This document shows positions 17,487-25,959 of a stretch of DNA of 64,000 bases, in pieces. Source of the stretch: Tolypothrix campylonemoides VB511288 (GTDB lineage: Bacteria > Cyanobacteriota > Cyanobacteriia > Cyanobacteriales > Nostocaceae); assembly GCA_000828075.3 (NCBI GenBank), contig JXCB02000027.1, positions 642,811 through 706,810 of the forward strand, in the 5' to 3' direction. Both the position numbers and the translations under genes were made by a program. Within the stretch, counting starts at the first letter, position 1. Every line of letters begins with the position of its first letter. Below the pieces are notes generated by a model. It had not been told where the DNA came from. It ran no database searches and saw only the letters and a list, made by a program, of their open reading frames with translations.

Positions 17487-18014
17487 TCAAAGCAAAGGTT
17501 CGATACCTAACTTGTCTTTTGCATAATACACAACCTCTATACCGCGACGGTCTGTACTCATCTTTTCAAAGTGCATTTTTAGCTTTTCCATAACCCGAAT
17601 TGAGCGCTGATTAGGAGGCTGTGCGATCGCGACAATCTTTGGTAGGTTTAAGCGTTCAAAACCATACAACATGACAGCAAAAGCCGCCTCAGTCGCTAAA
17701 CCGTTTCCCCAATACTCAGGAGTTAGCCACCAACCAATCTCGATCTCACTTTGGCTAAGTGGTGATAAACCACAAAAGCCAATAAGATTTTGTGTCTGTT
17801 TATGAATCAGCGCCCAGAGGCAAAACCCATATTTTTTGTACAGGTCAATATTATTATCGATGAATCTCTCAATCCTCTCGTCAGACCAGAGTTCTCCGGT
17901 TCCTATGTATTTCATGACTTGTGGATTTGTAGCAATGGGTTTGAAACGGTGAAAATCTTCTTTAAGCCACTCTCGTAGCAAGAGCCGCTCAGTTTCGATG
18001 ACTATGGTGTTCAT
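17487..18014 (-). CDS. RimJ/RimL-type GNAT acetyltransferase
   Basis: A 175-aa N-acetyltransferase of the Acetyltransf_3 (RimJ/RimL-like) group. It starts MNTIVIETERLLLREW, the usual opening of this group, which is why the ATG at 18014 is preferred over one 11 codons upstream. The acetyl-CoA site is in IEIGWWLTPEYWGNGLATEA, followed by the conserved RSIRVMEKLKMHFEK. The substrate is unknown; some relatives acetylate ribosomal protein N-termini, many act on small molecules. Convergent with the coiled-coil/TPR gene. Confidence 0.88.
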   Translation of the reverse strand: MNTIVIETERLLLREWLKEDFHRFKPIATNPQVMKYIGTGELWSDERIERFIDNNIDLYKKYGFCLWALIHKQTQNLIGFCGLSPLSQSEIEIGWWLTPEYWGNGLATEAAFAVMLYGFERLNLPKIVAIAQPPNQRSIRVMEKLKMHFEKMSTDRRGIEVVYYAKDKLGIEPLL

Positions 18015-18115
18015 GAATTCAGTGTTGAGAGTGATAATTAGAGTCATTTAACTCTTTGGCATCGTGCCAAGACACTCAGGGATTCATTGCTTGCAATTCT
18101 AAGCGTTTTGGGAAC

Positions 18116-19414
18116 TTAGAATACAGCCCTCAAAACTGTAAATATAGCAGCGCTAAGAACTGCACTTAAGGGAACTGTAATCAGCCATGCGGCGGCAATT
18201 CCTTGAAGAGTCTTGAATTGAACCGACTTAATATCTTGTACCAATCCAATGCCAACAACACCACCGACAAGAGCATGGGAGGTGGAGACGGGTAAACCCA
18301 GCCGGGAGGCGAGTAGGATAGTCGTGGCAGTTGCCAGTTCCGCGCAGAATCCGCTACTGGGTTGCAGGGGAATAATGCTTTCGCCGATGGTAGCAATGAC
18401 TTTTTTTCCCCAAATGCCTAAACCTGTGACAATTCCAGCACCACCAAGTATTAAAATCCATATGGGGATGTTGATGTCGTCTGTGGGTACTGTACCAGTG
18501 CGATTGATGTAAGCAATAGCAGCCAGAGGGGCGATCGCATTTCCCACATCATTAGAACCATGAGCAAAAGCAACAAAACAAGCACTCAGGAACTGAAATC
18601 GAGCAAATAACCTCTCTACTAGGGATGAGGAAGATGAGGAAGATGAGGAAGATGAGGGGGATGAGGAAGTAATTTCTGCGCCTGCTCCTGTGCTTCCCTT
18701 GTCTTCCAACTGTCGCCAACTGTACAAAGTCAGTCCAACTGCAGCTACAGCACCACCCACTAATGGAATATCATGAGCGGGTATTTTTAAACCAACTTGT
18801 GAAATTAAAAAATCTGCGATCGGTTGAGTCAATGATGGTAACACAATGACACCAAATACTCCCAGCAAAAGCGCACTCAACCAAGGAATCCACTCGTCTA
18901 ACTGCGTATGTGGATTTGGTTGGTCTAGAATCCAACGCTTGATTTGACTGTAAAATAAAGCAGCAATTGTGCCACTTATAAATGGAGTGACAATCCAGCC
19001 TATAGTGATTCGCCCAATTGATGACCAATCAATCGCACTTACTCCCAAAGCAACCCAGCTAAATCCGGCGATCGCACCCACAACTGCATGGGAAGATGAT
19101 ACAGGCAAACCGCGTGATGTGGCAATTTGCAACCACAAACCACCAGAAAGCAGCACCGCCACCATTCCGGTTACTAGCATTTGGGGTGTATCGGCAAATA
19201 AAGCTGGATTGGCAATTTTCGTCGCTAGCGTTTGCGATACCTCGTGTCCAAAGAGTACCGCACCCGTGAACTCTAACACTCCAGCAATTATGAGTGCCTG
19301 TTTCAAAGTGACGGCTTTGGAACCCACAGAAGTTCCCATTGAGTTAGCAACATCGTTTGCACCGAGATTTCCAGCAACGTAGAAGGCGAGAACTGCGACT
19401 AGGAGAACAAGCAT
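18116..19414 (-). CDS. PiT-family inorganic phosphate permease
   Basis: Proton- or sodium-coupled phosphate transporter of the PiT family, inner membrane, about 432 aa. Both duplicated PiT signatures are seen: AGNLGANDVANSMGTSVGSK at the N-terminus and AFAHGSNDVGNAIAPLAA in the second half, each within repeated membrane segments (about 10-12 in all). The ATG at 19414 (MLVLLVAVLAFYVAGN) is the true start; upstream in-frame codons read only a GTGTGGGA repeat. The central cytoplasmic loop contains a serine tract (about residues 248-265) encoded by GATGAGGAA repeats on the other strand. The alcohol dehydrogenase gene lies upstream on the same strand, separated by 240 bp of repeats, so the native leader seems to have been replaced. 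Confidence 0.92.
   Translation of the reverse strand: MLVLLVAVLAFYVAGNLGANDVANSMGTSVGSKAVTLKQALIIAGVLEFTGAVLFGHEVSQTLATKIANPALFADTPQMLVTGMVAVLLSGGLWLQIATSRGLPVSSSHAVVGAIAGFSWVALGVSAIDWSSIGRITIGWIVTPFISGTIAALFYSQIKRWILDQPNPHTQLDEWIPWLSALLLGVFGVIVLPSLTQPIADFLISQVGLKIPAHDIPLVGGAVAAVGLTLYSWRQLEDKGSTGAGAEITSSSPSSSSSSSSSSSLVERLFARFQFLSACFVAFAHGSNDVGNAIAPLAAIAYINRTGTVPTDDINIPIWILILGGAGIVTGLGIWGKKVIATIGESIIPLQPSSGFCAELATATTILLASRLGLPVSTSHALVGGVVGIGLVQDIKSVQFKTLQGIAAAWLITVPLSAVLSAAIFTVLRAVF
18618..18672. repeat. GATGAGGAA tandem repeat inside the permease gene
   Basis: About five GATGAGGAA/GATGAGGGG units. On the coding (minus) strand they read as a run of serines in the central loop of the PiT permease, a loop that tolerates length change in this family. 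Confidence 0.9.
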
Positions 19415-19429
19415 TTTATTTTCGGAGGA

Positions 19430-19645
19430 TGAGGGAGTGTGGGAGTGTGGGAGTGTGGGAGTGTGGGAGTGTGGGAGTGTGGGAGTGTGGGAGTGTGGGA
19501 GTGAGGGGGTGAGGGAGTGTGGGAGTGAGGGAGTGAGGGGGTGAGGGAGTGTGGGAAAAGAGTTATTGAGCATTAACTCTTCCCTCCCTCCCTCCTTCCC
19601 TCCTTCCCTCCTTCCCTCCTTCCCTCCTTCCCTCCTTCTCTCCTT
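19430..19645. repeat. GTGTGGGA and TCCCTCCT tandem repeats before pit
   Basis: Two blocks: (GAGTGTGG)n/(GAGTGAGG)n at 19430-19560, then (TCCCTCCT)n at 19580-19645. The first block comes within about 16 bp of the permease start codon, and the second within about 10 bp of the dehydrogenase stop codon. Confidence 0.9.
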
Positions 19646-19654
19646 GTTCCTTCT

Positions 19655-20701
19655 CTAGGGATAAATCAAAATTTTGTACGTTTCCGGAGTGGGTGCGATC
19701 GCTTGTTCCACTGCTGCTGATAAATCTTGTAATGGATAGCGATCGCTAATCAACGCCTGTACATCAATGCGCCGATTAAACACAATATCAGCCGCTAGAC
19801 TTTGAACGCGGTACGATGAGCTGTAACTACCCATCAAATCAATCTCCCGACGGTAGAGAATATTTGGGTTGATGGGAATTTCCACCTCATCAGGAAACTC
19901 CGCGAAAAACAGGATTTTGCCGCCTTTGCGGGTACAGTCGAGGGCTTGAAAGAAAGCTTTCTCACTGGGGACAGCAAGCAAAGTCACATCAACACCCATG
20001 CCATTTGTCAAGTCCTGAATTTTTTTGGGTAAATTGGCGTCACGAGCATTAAATGCTGCTTCTGCGCCGACATTCAAAGCTTTTTCGATGCGGGATGGAA
20101 GTAAATCTGTGGCGATCGCCTTCGCCCCGAAATACTTCACTAACATGATAAACATTAACCCAATTGGTCCTGCACCAGTAATCAAAACCGTTTGACCTGG
20201 GGCGATTTGGGCTTTTTTCACCGCCTTAAGGCAGCAGTTCGTCGGTTCTACAAAACTTGCTTCTTCAAAACTTATATTATCAGGAATGGGAATTAAGCCA
20301 CCATTACGCACAATATGACCAGGAACCTTGACATATTGAGCAAAACCACCGCCGCTAGCATTAAACCCTGCTGTGGTGGAAATGTTTTTGTAGACATCGC
20401 ACATCGAAAAATTATCATTTAGGCAGTAGCCGCAACGCATACAGGGGATGTGGTGCATCACCGCTACCCGTTGCCCAACTTGCCAAACCTTGACTTCAGA
20501 GCCAATTTCTGATATAATACCAGCCGTTTCATGTCCAAAAATGCGTGGCGGTTCATACAGGGGATAACGAATTTTTTTTATATCCGACTGACACAACCCC
20601 ACCACCTGCACTTGTACCAGCACCTCATCGGGTTCCAAGGTGGGTACGGGGATATCCTCGTAAGAAAGTTGATTAACGCCTCTAAATACCTGTGCTTTCA
20701 C
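19655..20701 (-). CDS. Zinc-dependent medium-chain dehydrogenase
   Basis: A 348-aa NAD(P)-dependent dehydrogenase of the medium-chain (alcohol/polyol) superfamily. Catalytic zinc ligands: Cys in VVGLCQSD (about 37), GHE (about 58-60) and Glu in EPTNC. Structural zinc lobe: CMRCGYCLNDNFSMC. Rossmann motif: VLITGAGPIGLMF. The start is a GTG (GTGAAAGCACAG). The pattern is closest to sorbitol/threonine/zinc-alcohol dehydrogenases; the substrate cannot be decided. The phosphate permease follows on the same strand, but the long repeat between them argues against tight coupling. Confidence 0.9.
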   Translation of the reverse strand: MKAQVFRGVNQLSYEDIPVPTLEPDEVLVQVQVVGLCQSDIKKIRYPLYEPPRIFGHETAGIISEIGSEVKVWQVGQRVAVMHHIPCMRCGYCLNDNFSMCDVYKNISTTAGFNASGGGFAQYVKVPGHIVRNGGLIPIPDNISFEEASFVEPTNCCLKAVKKAQIAPGQTVLITGAGPIGLMFIMLVKYFGAKAIATDLLPSRIEKALNVGAEAAFNARDANLPKKIQDLTNGMGVDVTLLAVPSEKAFFQALDCTRKGGKILFFAEFPDEVEIPINPNILYRREIDLMGSYSSSYRVQSLAADIVFNRRIDVQALISDRYPLQDLSAAVEQAIAPTPETYKILIYP

Positions 20702-20801
20702 GTTGAATTCTCACTGCTCAACGATAATAGATGTAACATTTAGAGGTGTTGTTTATGCTAATTGCTACGAAATTTAGTCTGTGTTGATAGTTTGTTGCAA
20801 T

Positions 20802-21374
20802 TTAAACAACGTCATCACTGATGCTTGAAATAACTTTATTCACAAATTGCTGTAAATTAGCTCCATCTTTCTTACTTAACAAGGACAGTAGTTCGGTAAA
20901 AGTCAAGGGGCGTTTTTTATACTTTTGAGCCTGTTGACGTACGACTTGAACCATTTCTTCAGGATAGTCGTCGAATAAGTGACTCAAAAAGTCATCTGGT
21001 GAAAATGCTTTGATTTTCCAAGGTGTTAAAGCGTTAGCATCGAAGTCTGTGAGATTATGGGTGACAATGATACTAGTCTTAGCCATTACCGCAGCAGCAA
21101 GAACATGACGATCCTTAGGGTTATTTGTCATAACTGCCTCTAACTGTGCAGACACTGTAACCATTGCTTCAGGAAAGGTTGCTTTCATGGCTTTCTGAAG
21201 ATTCTCAGCCTGTTCAACAGAAACTTTCCCTTTGAGGATGAGGTTGCTCATTGCTTCATCTAAAATGTTCTGCGACCAATAAGGTACGTATAAACCAGCT
21301 TCAGCAGTGGATAGCAAAGTATCGCGTAGATACATCGGAAACAAGACGCAGGCATCTAGGAGAGCGCTGGGCAT
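20802..21374 (-). CDS. PIN-domain protein, probable toxin
   Basis: A 190-aa PIN-domain putative ribonuclease. The first acidic residue is in SALLDACVLFP; later acidic positions lie in DEAMSNLI, KDRHVLAAAV and THNLTDFDANAL, the standard spacing of the metal-binding site. The C-terminal 50 residues are a helical extension typical of this longer PIN subgroup. It is encoded 27 bp after the helix-turn-helix gene on the same strand, so the two form a toxin-antitoxin-like pair. Toxic action is inferred from family and context only. Confidence 0.82.
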   Translation of the reverse strand: MPSALLDACVLFPMYLRDTLLSTAEAGLYVPYWSQNILDEAMSNLILKGKVSVEQAENLQKAMKATFPEAMVTVSAQLEAVMTNNPKDRHVLAAAVMAKTSIIVTHNLTDFDANALTPWKIKAFSPDDFLSHLFDDYPEEMVQVVRQQAQKYKKRPLTFTELLSLLSKKDGANLQQFVNKVISSISDDVV

Positions 21375-21401
21375 AGCAATTATACTCTACTAATGTCACA
21401 A

Positions 21402-21890
21402 TTACTCTTCGTCCTCATACAAGCCAGCTTCTTCGCTCATCTCAATAAGCTCTTGAAGTGCTTGCCGACGCTTTATATCTCGCTGTTCCTTATATTTCAT
21501 CAAATTTTGGAAAGGAACCCGTCGATGTGTTCCTACTTTGATATGAGGAATTTCTCCCTGCTCTAGTAACTTAACTAGATAGGGGCGTGAGACGTTAAGA
21601 AACTCTGCTGCTTGTTGTGTCGTCATTTCACAATTTTCCGGAATTATAGATATAATCCGACCTTTAACAAAAGCTTGAACGACATGGTGCAACACCTGAT
21701 GAAGCGACTCAGGAACATCAATTTGCTCTCCATTGGCTCCCACTAGTTTCACTTTGGAGCCTTCTATTTGTAGTATGCGCTCTAGTTCCTTGAAAGTTTG
21801 AGCTTCTTTTTCTTGAGCTACGACTGACTCTACTGATGCACTATTCCCCAATATGATGGTCATGTTTGGTATTTGGGTAATTTTTGCCAA
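21402..21890 (-). CDS. Excisionase-type HTH protein, probable antitoxin
   Basis: A 162-aa protein. The N-terminal half (1-80) is an uncharacterised alpha/beta region; the C-terminal half has the excisionase/MerR-like helix-turn-helix TTQQAAEFLNVSRPYLVKLL followed by the wing EIPHIKVGTHRRV and an acidic tail ending EEAGLYEDEE. In cyanobacteria this type regularly precedes a long PIN-domain gene and is taken to be the antitoxin and autoregulator. An alternative start (M10) at 21863 would remove nine residues. Confidence 0.82.
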   Translation of the reverse strand: MAKITQIPNMTIILGNSASVESVVAQEKEAQTFKELERILQIEGSKVKLVGANGEQIDVPESLHQVLHHVVQAFVKGRIISIIPENCEMTTQQAAEFLNVSRPYLVKLLEQGEIPHIKVGTHRRVPFQNLMKYKEQRDIKRRQALQELIEMSEEAGLYEDEE

Positions 21891-22066
21891 GTTACAATAA
21901 TTATTGTATTACATAAACGCAATAGACGAAATTAGGCAATCAACCTTGTCTGTGTCGGTTCGCGCCTAATATTCGCGGTAATCATACCAAGCCCGCATCT
22001 TTTGCCCTAGCAACTGGAAGTCGTGGCTACAGGAAAATATATCAGCTATCTACTAAAGGTGAAGCG

Positions 22067-23881
22067 ATGGTTAATCAAACATACACAGCCGATGTCTTAG
22101 TTGTCGGAGGTGGAACCGGGGGAACCGCCGCCGCTATCCAAGCAGCGCGACGGGGGGCAAAAACTATCCTGGTGAGTGAATTTCCTTGGTTGGGAGGAAT
22201 GCTAACCTCAGCCGGAGTATCTGCACCGGATGGCAATGAATTAGAAGCTTTTCAGACAGGGTTATGGGGTGCCTTTTTGCGAGAATTACAGCACCGACAG
22301 CCGGGAGGATTAGACAATTGCTGGGTCAGCTTTTTTAGTTATGATCCGCGTATTGGGGCAAAGATTTTTGCAGATTGGGTGCAGGAATTGCCCAATTTGC
22401 TTTGGCTTGCTGGACAAGTGCCGTTAGAAGTTTTCCGCCAAGGAAACTGCGTAACTGGCATTCGATTTGCAGATTTTACTGTCAAAGCCAAGGTGACTCT
22501 AGACGCCACAGAATTAGGAGATTTGCTAGCTTTAGCGCAAGTGCCATTACGCTGGGGCTGGGAATTGCAGTCTGAGTGGAGAGAACCCAGCGCCCCAGCA
22601 AGCCCTGATTATCTCACACAAACATATCCAGTGCAAGCCCCCACTTGCGTTGTGTTCATGCAAGATTTTGGTGAAGTCGTCGCCCCAGAAATTCCCGCCG
22701 CACCTAACAACGACCCATCACAATTTGCTGGCGCTTGGGATGACTATGGTGCAGAACAGTTTTTGAATTACGGTCGCTTGCCAGGCGGTCTATTTATGAT
22801 TAACTGGCCTATTCGTGGTAATGACTACGGCAAAGACTTGGGGCGATTGATAGAAACAGAAGAAACACGGCGCGAATTTCTTCAAGAATGCCGCTGGCAC
22901 AGCCAAAATTTTGCCCGTTTTATCCAAAATCAACTTGGACATCGCTACGGCTTAGCAAATCAAGTCTTCCCTCCCTCCCTCTCTCCCTCCCTTTCTCCCT
23001 CCCTCCCTCCTTCCCCCCACTCCTCCTTCGCCCTTCACCCCTACTACCGGGAAAGCCGTCGTCTGATAGGACTGACTACTGTGCGAGAACAGGATATTCT
23101 GCCAATGGCTGGAGGTATAGTTGCATCTTTGAATGAAGATGCAATTGCTATTGGTAATTATCCTAACGATCACCATTATCCGGGTGTCAAGTTTCAGCTT
23201 TCACCTAAATCTATGCTCTGGGGAGGACGGAGAACGGGAACTCCTTTCACAATTCCCTATCATTGTTTAATTCCTACAGAAACAGATGGTTTATTAGTAT
23301 GCGAAAAGAACATTTCTGTCTCCCACATTGCGTCGGGAGCAACTAGATTGCAACCTGTAGTCATGGGTATTGGTCAAGCTGCGGGAATGGCTGCTGCTAT
23401 GTGTGTCGAATTGAATTTAAGCCCTCGCAATTTGCCTTATCGAGTTCTTCAAGAAGCTTTATTGAAAGATAAATATGCGCCTGCAGCAATTATTCCATTA
23501 TTGAATATGCTACCAAACTCTCCGGATTGGCTGCACTGGCAATTGTATTATTTAGATAACCCACAAACATATCCAATTAATGGCAATTGCCCTTTCTCAT
23601 CGCCGACTCAATACTATTACATTGATGGCAATGATGGCGATCGCCTTACTCTAAGGAAAACTTCTTGTTTCCAGGGCATCTTTTACCAAAAAGCTGAGCA
23701 AGATTACAAATTCACTATCACTACGCCAAGTAAATACAAGGGGCAAACTTGGCAGGTTGTGACTTTGCGATCGCACATACACGAGCAGTTGCAAACTTTT
23801 TGTGATCAGCAACTGCTCACAATTTGGGGTCGAATCAATCATGCTCTCAATTGCTTAATAGTTGAAAATCTCACCACATGA
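22067..23881 (+). CDS. FAD-dependent oxidoreductase
   Basis: A 604-aa flavoprotein of the FAD_oxidored (PF12831-like) type. The dinucleotide-binding motif VVGGGTGGTAAAIQAARRGA sits at residues about 12-31; PWLGGMLTSAGVSAPDGNE and YYRESRRLIG are conserved family segments; the second FAD motif HIASGATRLQPVVMGIGQAA lies near residue 425. The last 100 residues are a poorly conserved tail. Substrate unknown. Start ATG follows AAAGGTGAAG. Anomaly: residues about 301-322 (SLSPSLSPSLPPSP) come from a CCCTCCCT repeat placed in frame just before YYRESRR. Confidence 0.88.
   Translation: MVNQTYTADVLVVGGGTGGTAAAIQAARRGAKTILVSEFPWLGGMLTSAGVSAPDGNELEAFQTGLWGAFLRELQHRQPGGLDNCWVSFFSYDPRIGAKIFADWVQELPNLLWLAGQVPLEVFRQGNCVTGIRFADFTVKAKVTLDATELGDLLALAQVPLRWGWELQSEWREPSAPASPDYLTQTYPVQAPTCVVFMQDFGEVVAPEIPAAPNNDPSQFAGAWDDYGAEQFLNYGRLPGGLFMINWPIRGNDYGKDLGRLIETEETRREFLQECRWHSQNFARFIQNQLGHRYGLANQVFPPSLSPSLSPSLPPSPHSSFALHPYYRESRRLIGLTTVREQDILPMAGGIVASLNEDAIAIGNYPNDHHYPGVKFQLSPKSMLWGGRRTGTPFTIPYHCLIPTETDGLLVCEKNISVSHIASGATRLQPVVMGIGQAAGMAAAMCVELNLSPRNLPYRVLQEALLKDKYAPAAIIPLLNMLPNSPDWLHWQLYYLDNPQTYPINGNCPFSSPTQYYYIDGNDGDRLTLRKTSCFQGIFYQKAEQDYKFTITTPSKYKGQTWQVVTLRSHIHEQLQTFCDQQLLTIWGRINHALNCLIVENLTT
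22967..23036. repeat. CCCTCCCT tandem repeat inside the FAD oxidoreductase
   Basis: TCCCTCCCTCTCTCCCTCCC and similar units, continuing into TTCCCCCCACTCC, translated as a Pro/Ser/Leu tract. Same unit as in lysC at 1691-1746. Confidence 0.9.
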
Positions 23882-23922
23882 CCAATTTTGTGCAGTAAAA
23901 AAAAATACTATTTGCTAAATTA

Positions 23923-23953
23923 TCCGGATGCAGTAAAGAAAACTCAGTATCAG
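23923..23953 (+). promoter_or_regulatory. DIF1-like promoter element upstream of patX
   Basis: TCCGGA at 23923-23928 matches the DIF1 motif, a -35-like element of developmentally induced promoters in heterocystous cyanobacteria (known for hetR, nsiR1 and others). A weak -10-like TATCAG lies at 23948-23953, 19 bp downstream, giving an expected start near 23960, about 26 nt before the patX start codon. Confidence 0.55.
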
Positions 23954-23985
23954 TGAAATGGAGAGTTCAAAAATAGACATTTGCT

Positions 23986-24201
23986 ATGCGTGCTGCCATT
24001 TCACTTTTAATCACAGGATTGTTATTTGGCTCCTTAGCTGTTAACAGCCAAGCACCTGGAAGTCCCTTATCCAACTCTGGCTCACAACAGTTGATGTCGG
24101 CAAAAGACAATACCAACAAAGCTCCTCGCAAACCCTGGAGGGGTAGTGGACGCAATAAAATCTTGATGGAATCTGTCGATAGTACGAATCCTGCTGTGTA
24201 A
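23986..24201 (+). CDS. patX: PatX-type RGSGR pentapeptide protein
   Basis: A 71-aa secretory peptide. Residues 1-22 (MRAAISLLITGLLFGSLAVN) form a signal peptide with a probable cut after SQA. Near the C-terminus lies W51 followed by RGSGR (residues 52-56; bases 24139-24153) and NKILMES. RGSGR is the pentapeptide shared by PatS and PatX, which inhibits the heterocyst master regulator HetR; the layout of signal peptide, variable Ser/Asn-rich middle and internal RGSGR near the end is that of PatX. The TCCGGA element upstream supports developmental control. It is expected to be processed and moved between cells to stop neighbours of a differentiating cell from differentiating. Short length limits certainty, but an exact RGSGR behind a signal peptide and a DIF1-like box is hard to get by chance. 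Confidence 0.85.
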   Translation: MRAAISLLITGLLFGSLAVNSQAPGSPLSNSGSQQLMSAKDNTNKAPRKPWRGSGRNKILMESVDSTNPAV

Positions 24202-25003
24202 CAACTCGAAGTTAATGCTATTTGTTGGGGTGGCAATAGTCTTGTAGCAAGGAAATCAAAGTTTGGTCAAACAGGGTGTTGTATTTAACACTTGTATTCC
24301 ACCATTCTTAGCACAGATGTAACACTAAAGATACAACAAAGCTAAGGAATAGCCCAGTATTTCATCCGTGAGCTTCTGTATACCCTAGTCAGCTGTCAAC
24401 CCTTGCATCGAAATGCTCGCGCAAGTTAGCTGTCTGTATTGCAAGCATGAAGAGCTACTTAAATAAGCAGGAATAAGCAGGAAATTCTCGCTTGCAACCT
24501 TCAAGTTATCTCTTGAAAAGGCTTTACTTGGGCTGTTAGTTTAGCTATAGCCCATGTGGTTCAGATATTATGACTATCAAGAAATTTCTGAGCGTACTGC
24601 AACCTTTCTAACGACAGGTTGTAGGCGCACAGGCTGATATGAGCAACAAAGAACTCACAACTCAGTTATCAAAACTTGGTTGGGAGTTAGAACTGGCTTG
24701 TCATCTCCTTTTCTTACTGATAACTGACTAAGTTCTGCATTGTTCTCAAAAAACTTCACTGAAATTTGGGGTAGCTGTTTTCGCTGTGACTTTTCACGTC
24801 ATGTGGAAAAGTCCACAAAAAATCTAACTTTCTTTCCCCAAAATTTAAAGTCTCTCCCAGTAATAAAAGCTGCTCCTCTACCCTCCCCTTTTAGGGGAGG
24901 GTTAAAAAGAGGTGGAGAGAGAAATAGAAGCGAGGTTTTCCAGATAACGTGAAAAGTAAGGTTTTCGCTAACGCATGAAACAACTTTTTGGTTAAATTTT
25001 GGT
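24202..25003. other. Intergenic, no gene seen
   Basis: About 800 bp without a credible gene. It holds a CCCTCCCCTTTTAGGGGAGGG palindrome (24877-24900), of the same family as 34231-34318, and direct text GACTTTTCACGTCATGTGGAAAAG (24787-24810), which recurs in related form at 37857-37878. Confidence 0.5.
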
Positions 25004-25036
25004 AAAAAAATAGGGTGGACATTGCCCACCCTATTT
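25004..25036 (-). terminator. Hairpin terminator of the ferritin-like gene
   Basis: On the minus strand AATAGGGTGGGCAATGTCCACCCTATTTTTTT forms a 10-bp stem followed by a T run, 24 bp beyond the stop codon at 25060. The stem text AGGGTGGGCA...CCCACCCT is also a dispersed cyanobacterial repeat. Confidence 0.75.
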
Positions 25037-25059
25037 ATAGAACAGGTGTCTTGCCTGTT

Positions 25060-25959
25060 CTACACCGTGGTTTTCTGGGAGTTATTTTGCATCCCTTTCA
25101 AACCGTTAAGGAACATTGGCACAAACCTTTCCATCAATGCCTGTGGATCTCGCTTCCAAGCTCGCTGAACGACATCAATGCGAGTCATTTGCAAGTCTGG
25201 CGCTAGCAAGGTCTGCGGTAAGCGCTCCATCAGGTATTGGGGACGTTCCCAAACAGGCATTGTGTTTGCCACTTCTAGCAGGTTGGCAACTCTACGCAGT
25301 TCTGCACCCAACGTGATATCCATACCTGCTTCAAAAGCGGCTTGTTCAATAGCAGCGTACTTCCGCTTTGCTTGCTCGACCTTTTGCCGATGTTCTGGAC
25401 TATAGGCTGCTAATTGCGCCAACCAACGATTACCCCAGCGAACGTGTCCGGCTTCCTCTGGCAGGATTTTTTCAATCGTTTCGCGGATTTTGATGTTTTC
25501 TTCGGTTTGGGGCGCTTGCTTGAGGGCGTAAATGTGAGCAGAGAAATACTCGCAACCCCGTTTTTCGGTAATGTTAACTGCTGCCAATCCAGCAATAATA
25601 CTGTCCTCTAGGTTGCGTTTTGGGTCATAAGATTCTCGGTCTATCAGGCGATCAAACTCATCAATATAGGAAGAGCCTGGAGGGGTTCCCACATCGGCTC
25701 CCAGTTCCACTAACAGATCAGTCAGCCACATGGCATGACGGGCTTCATCTGAAATATGGTGAGACAAATCCCGTACTAGCTCCGGTGGCTGTCCATTGAG
25801 TTGTTCAATAACTTCGGTGAGGTCTTTGCAGCTGCGTTGTTCACTGTAGCGGTAGCGGTTGAGCGTAATGAGATGGATTTCGCGATCGCGGACAACCTGT
25901 TTCAAGATGTCCCTTGCGCCTATAGCGTTCTGAAATTTGCGTGGGTAAGCAACAGCCAT
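25060..25959 (-). CDS. Ferritin-like diiron protein
   Basis: A 299-aa all-helical protein with ferritin-like diiron motifs: DEARHAMWLTDLL (E-x-x-H, about residues 71-83), a Glu-containing helix reading NITEKRGCEYFSAH (about 128-141) and PEEAGHVRWGNRW (second E-x-x-H, about 167-179). This pattern fits diiron hydroxylase/oxygenase-like four-helix bundles such as MiaE or DUF455 relatives; it does not match aldehyde deformylating oxygenase or AcsF. The substrate is unknown. The C-terminal third (about 215-299) holds extra helices. Monocistronic with its own terminator; conserved in many cyanobacteria as far as I can judge. Confidence 0.75.
   Translation of the reverse strand: MAVAYPRKFQNAIGARDILKQVVRDREIHLITLNRYRYSEQRSCKDLTEVIEQLNGQPPELVRDLSHHISDEARHAMWLTDLLVELGADVGTPPGSSYIDEFDRLIDRESYDPKRNLEDSIIAGLAAVNITEKRGCEYFSAHIYALKQAPQTEENIKIRETIEKILPEEAGHVRWGNRWLAQLAAYSPEHRQKVEQAKRKYAAIEQAAFEAGMDITLGAELRRVANLLEVANTMPVWERPQYLMERLPQTLLAPDLQMTRIDVVQRAWKRDPQALMERFVPMFLNGLKGMQNNSQKTTV

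Noticed and set aside
25060..25959. Aldehyde deformylating oxygenase
   Set aside because: The diiron spacing is similar but the N-terminal and core text do not match that family.
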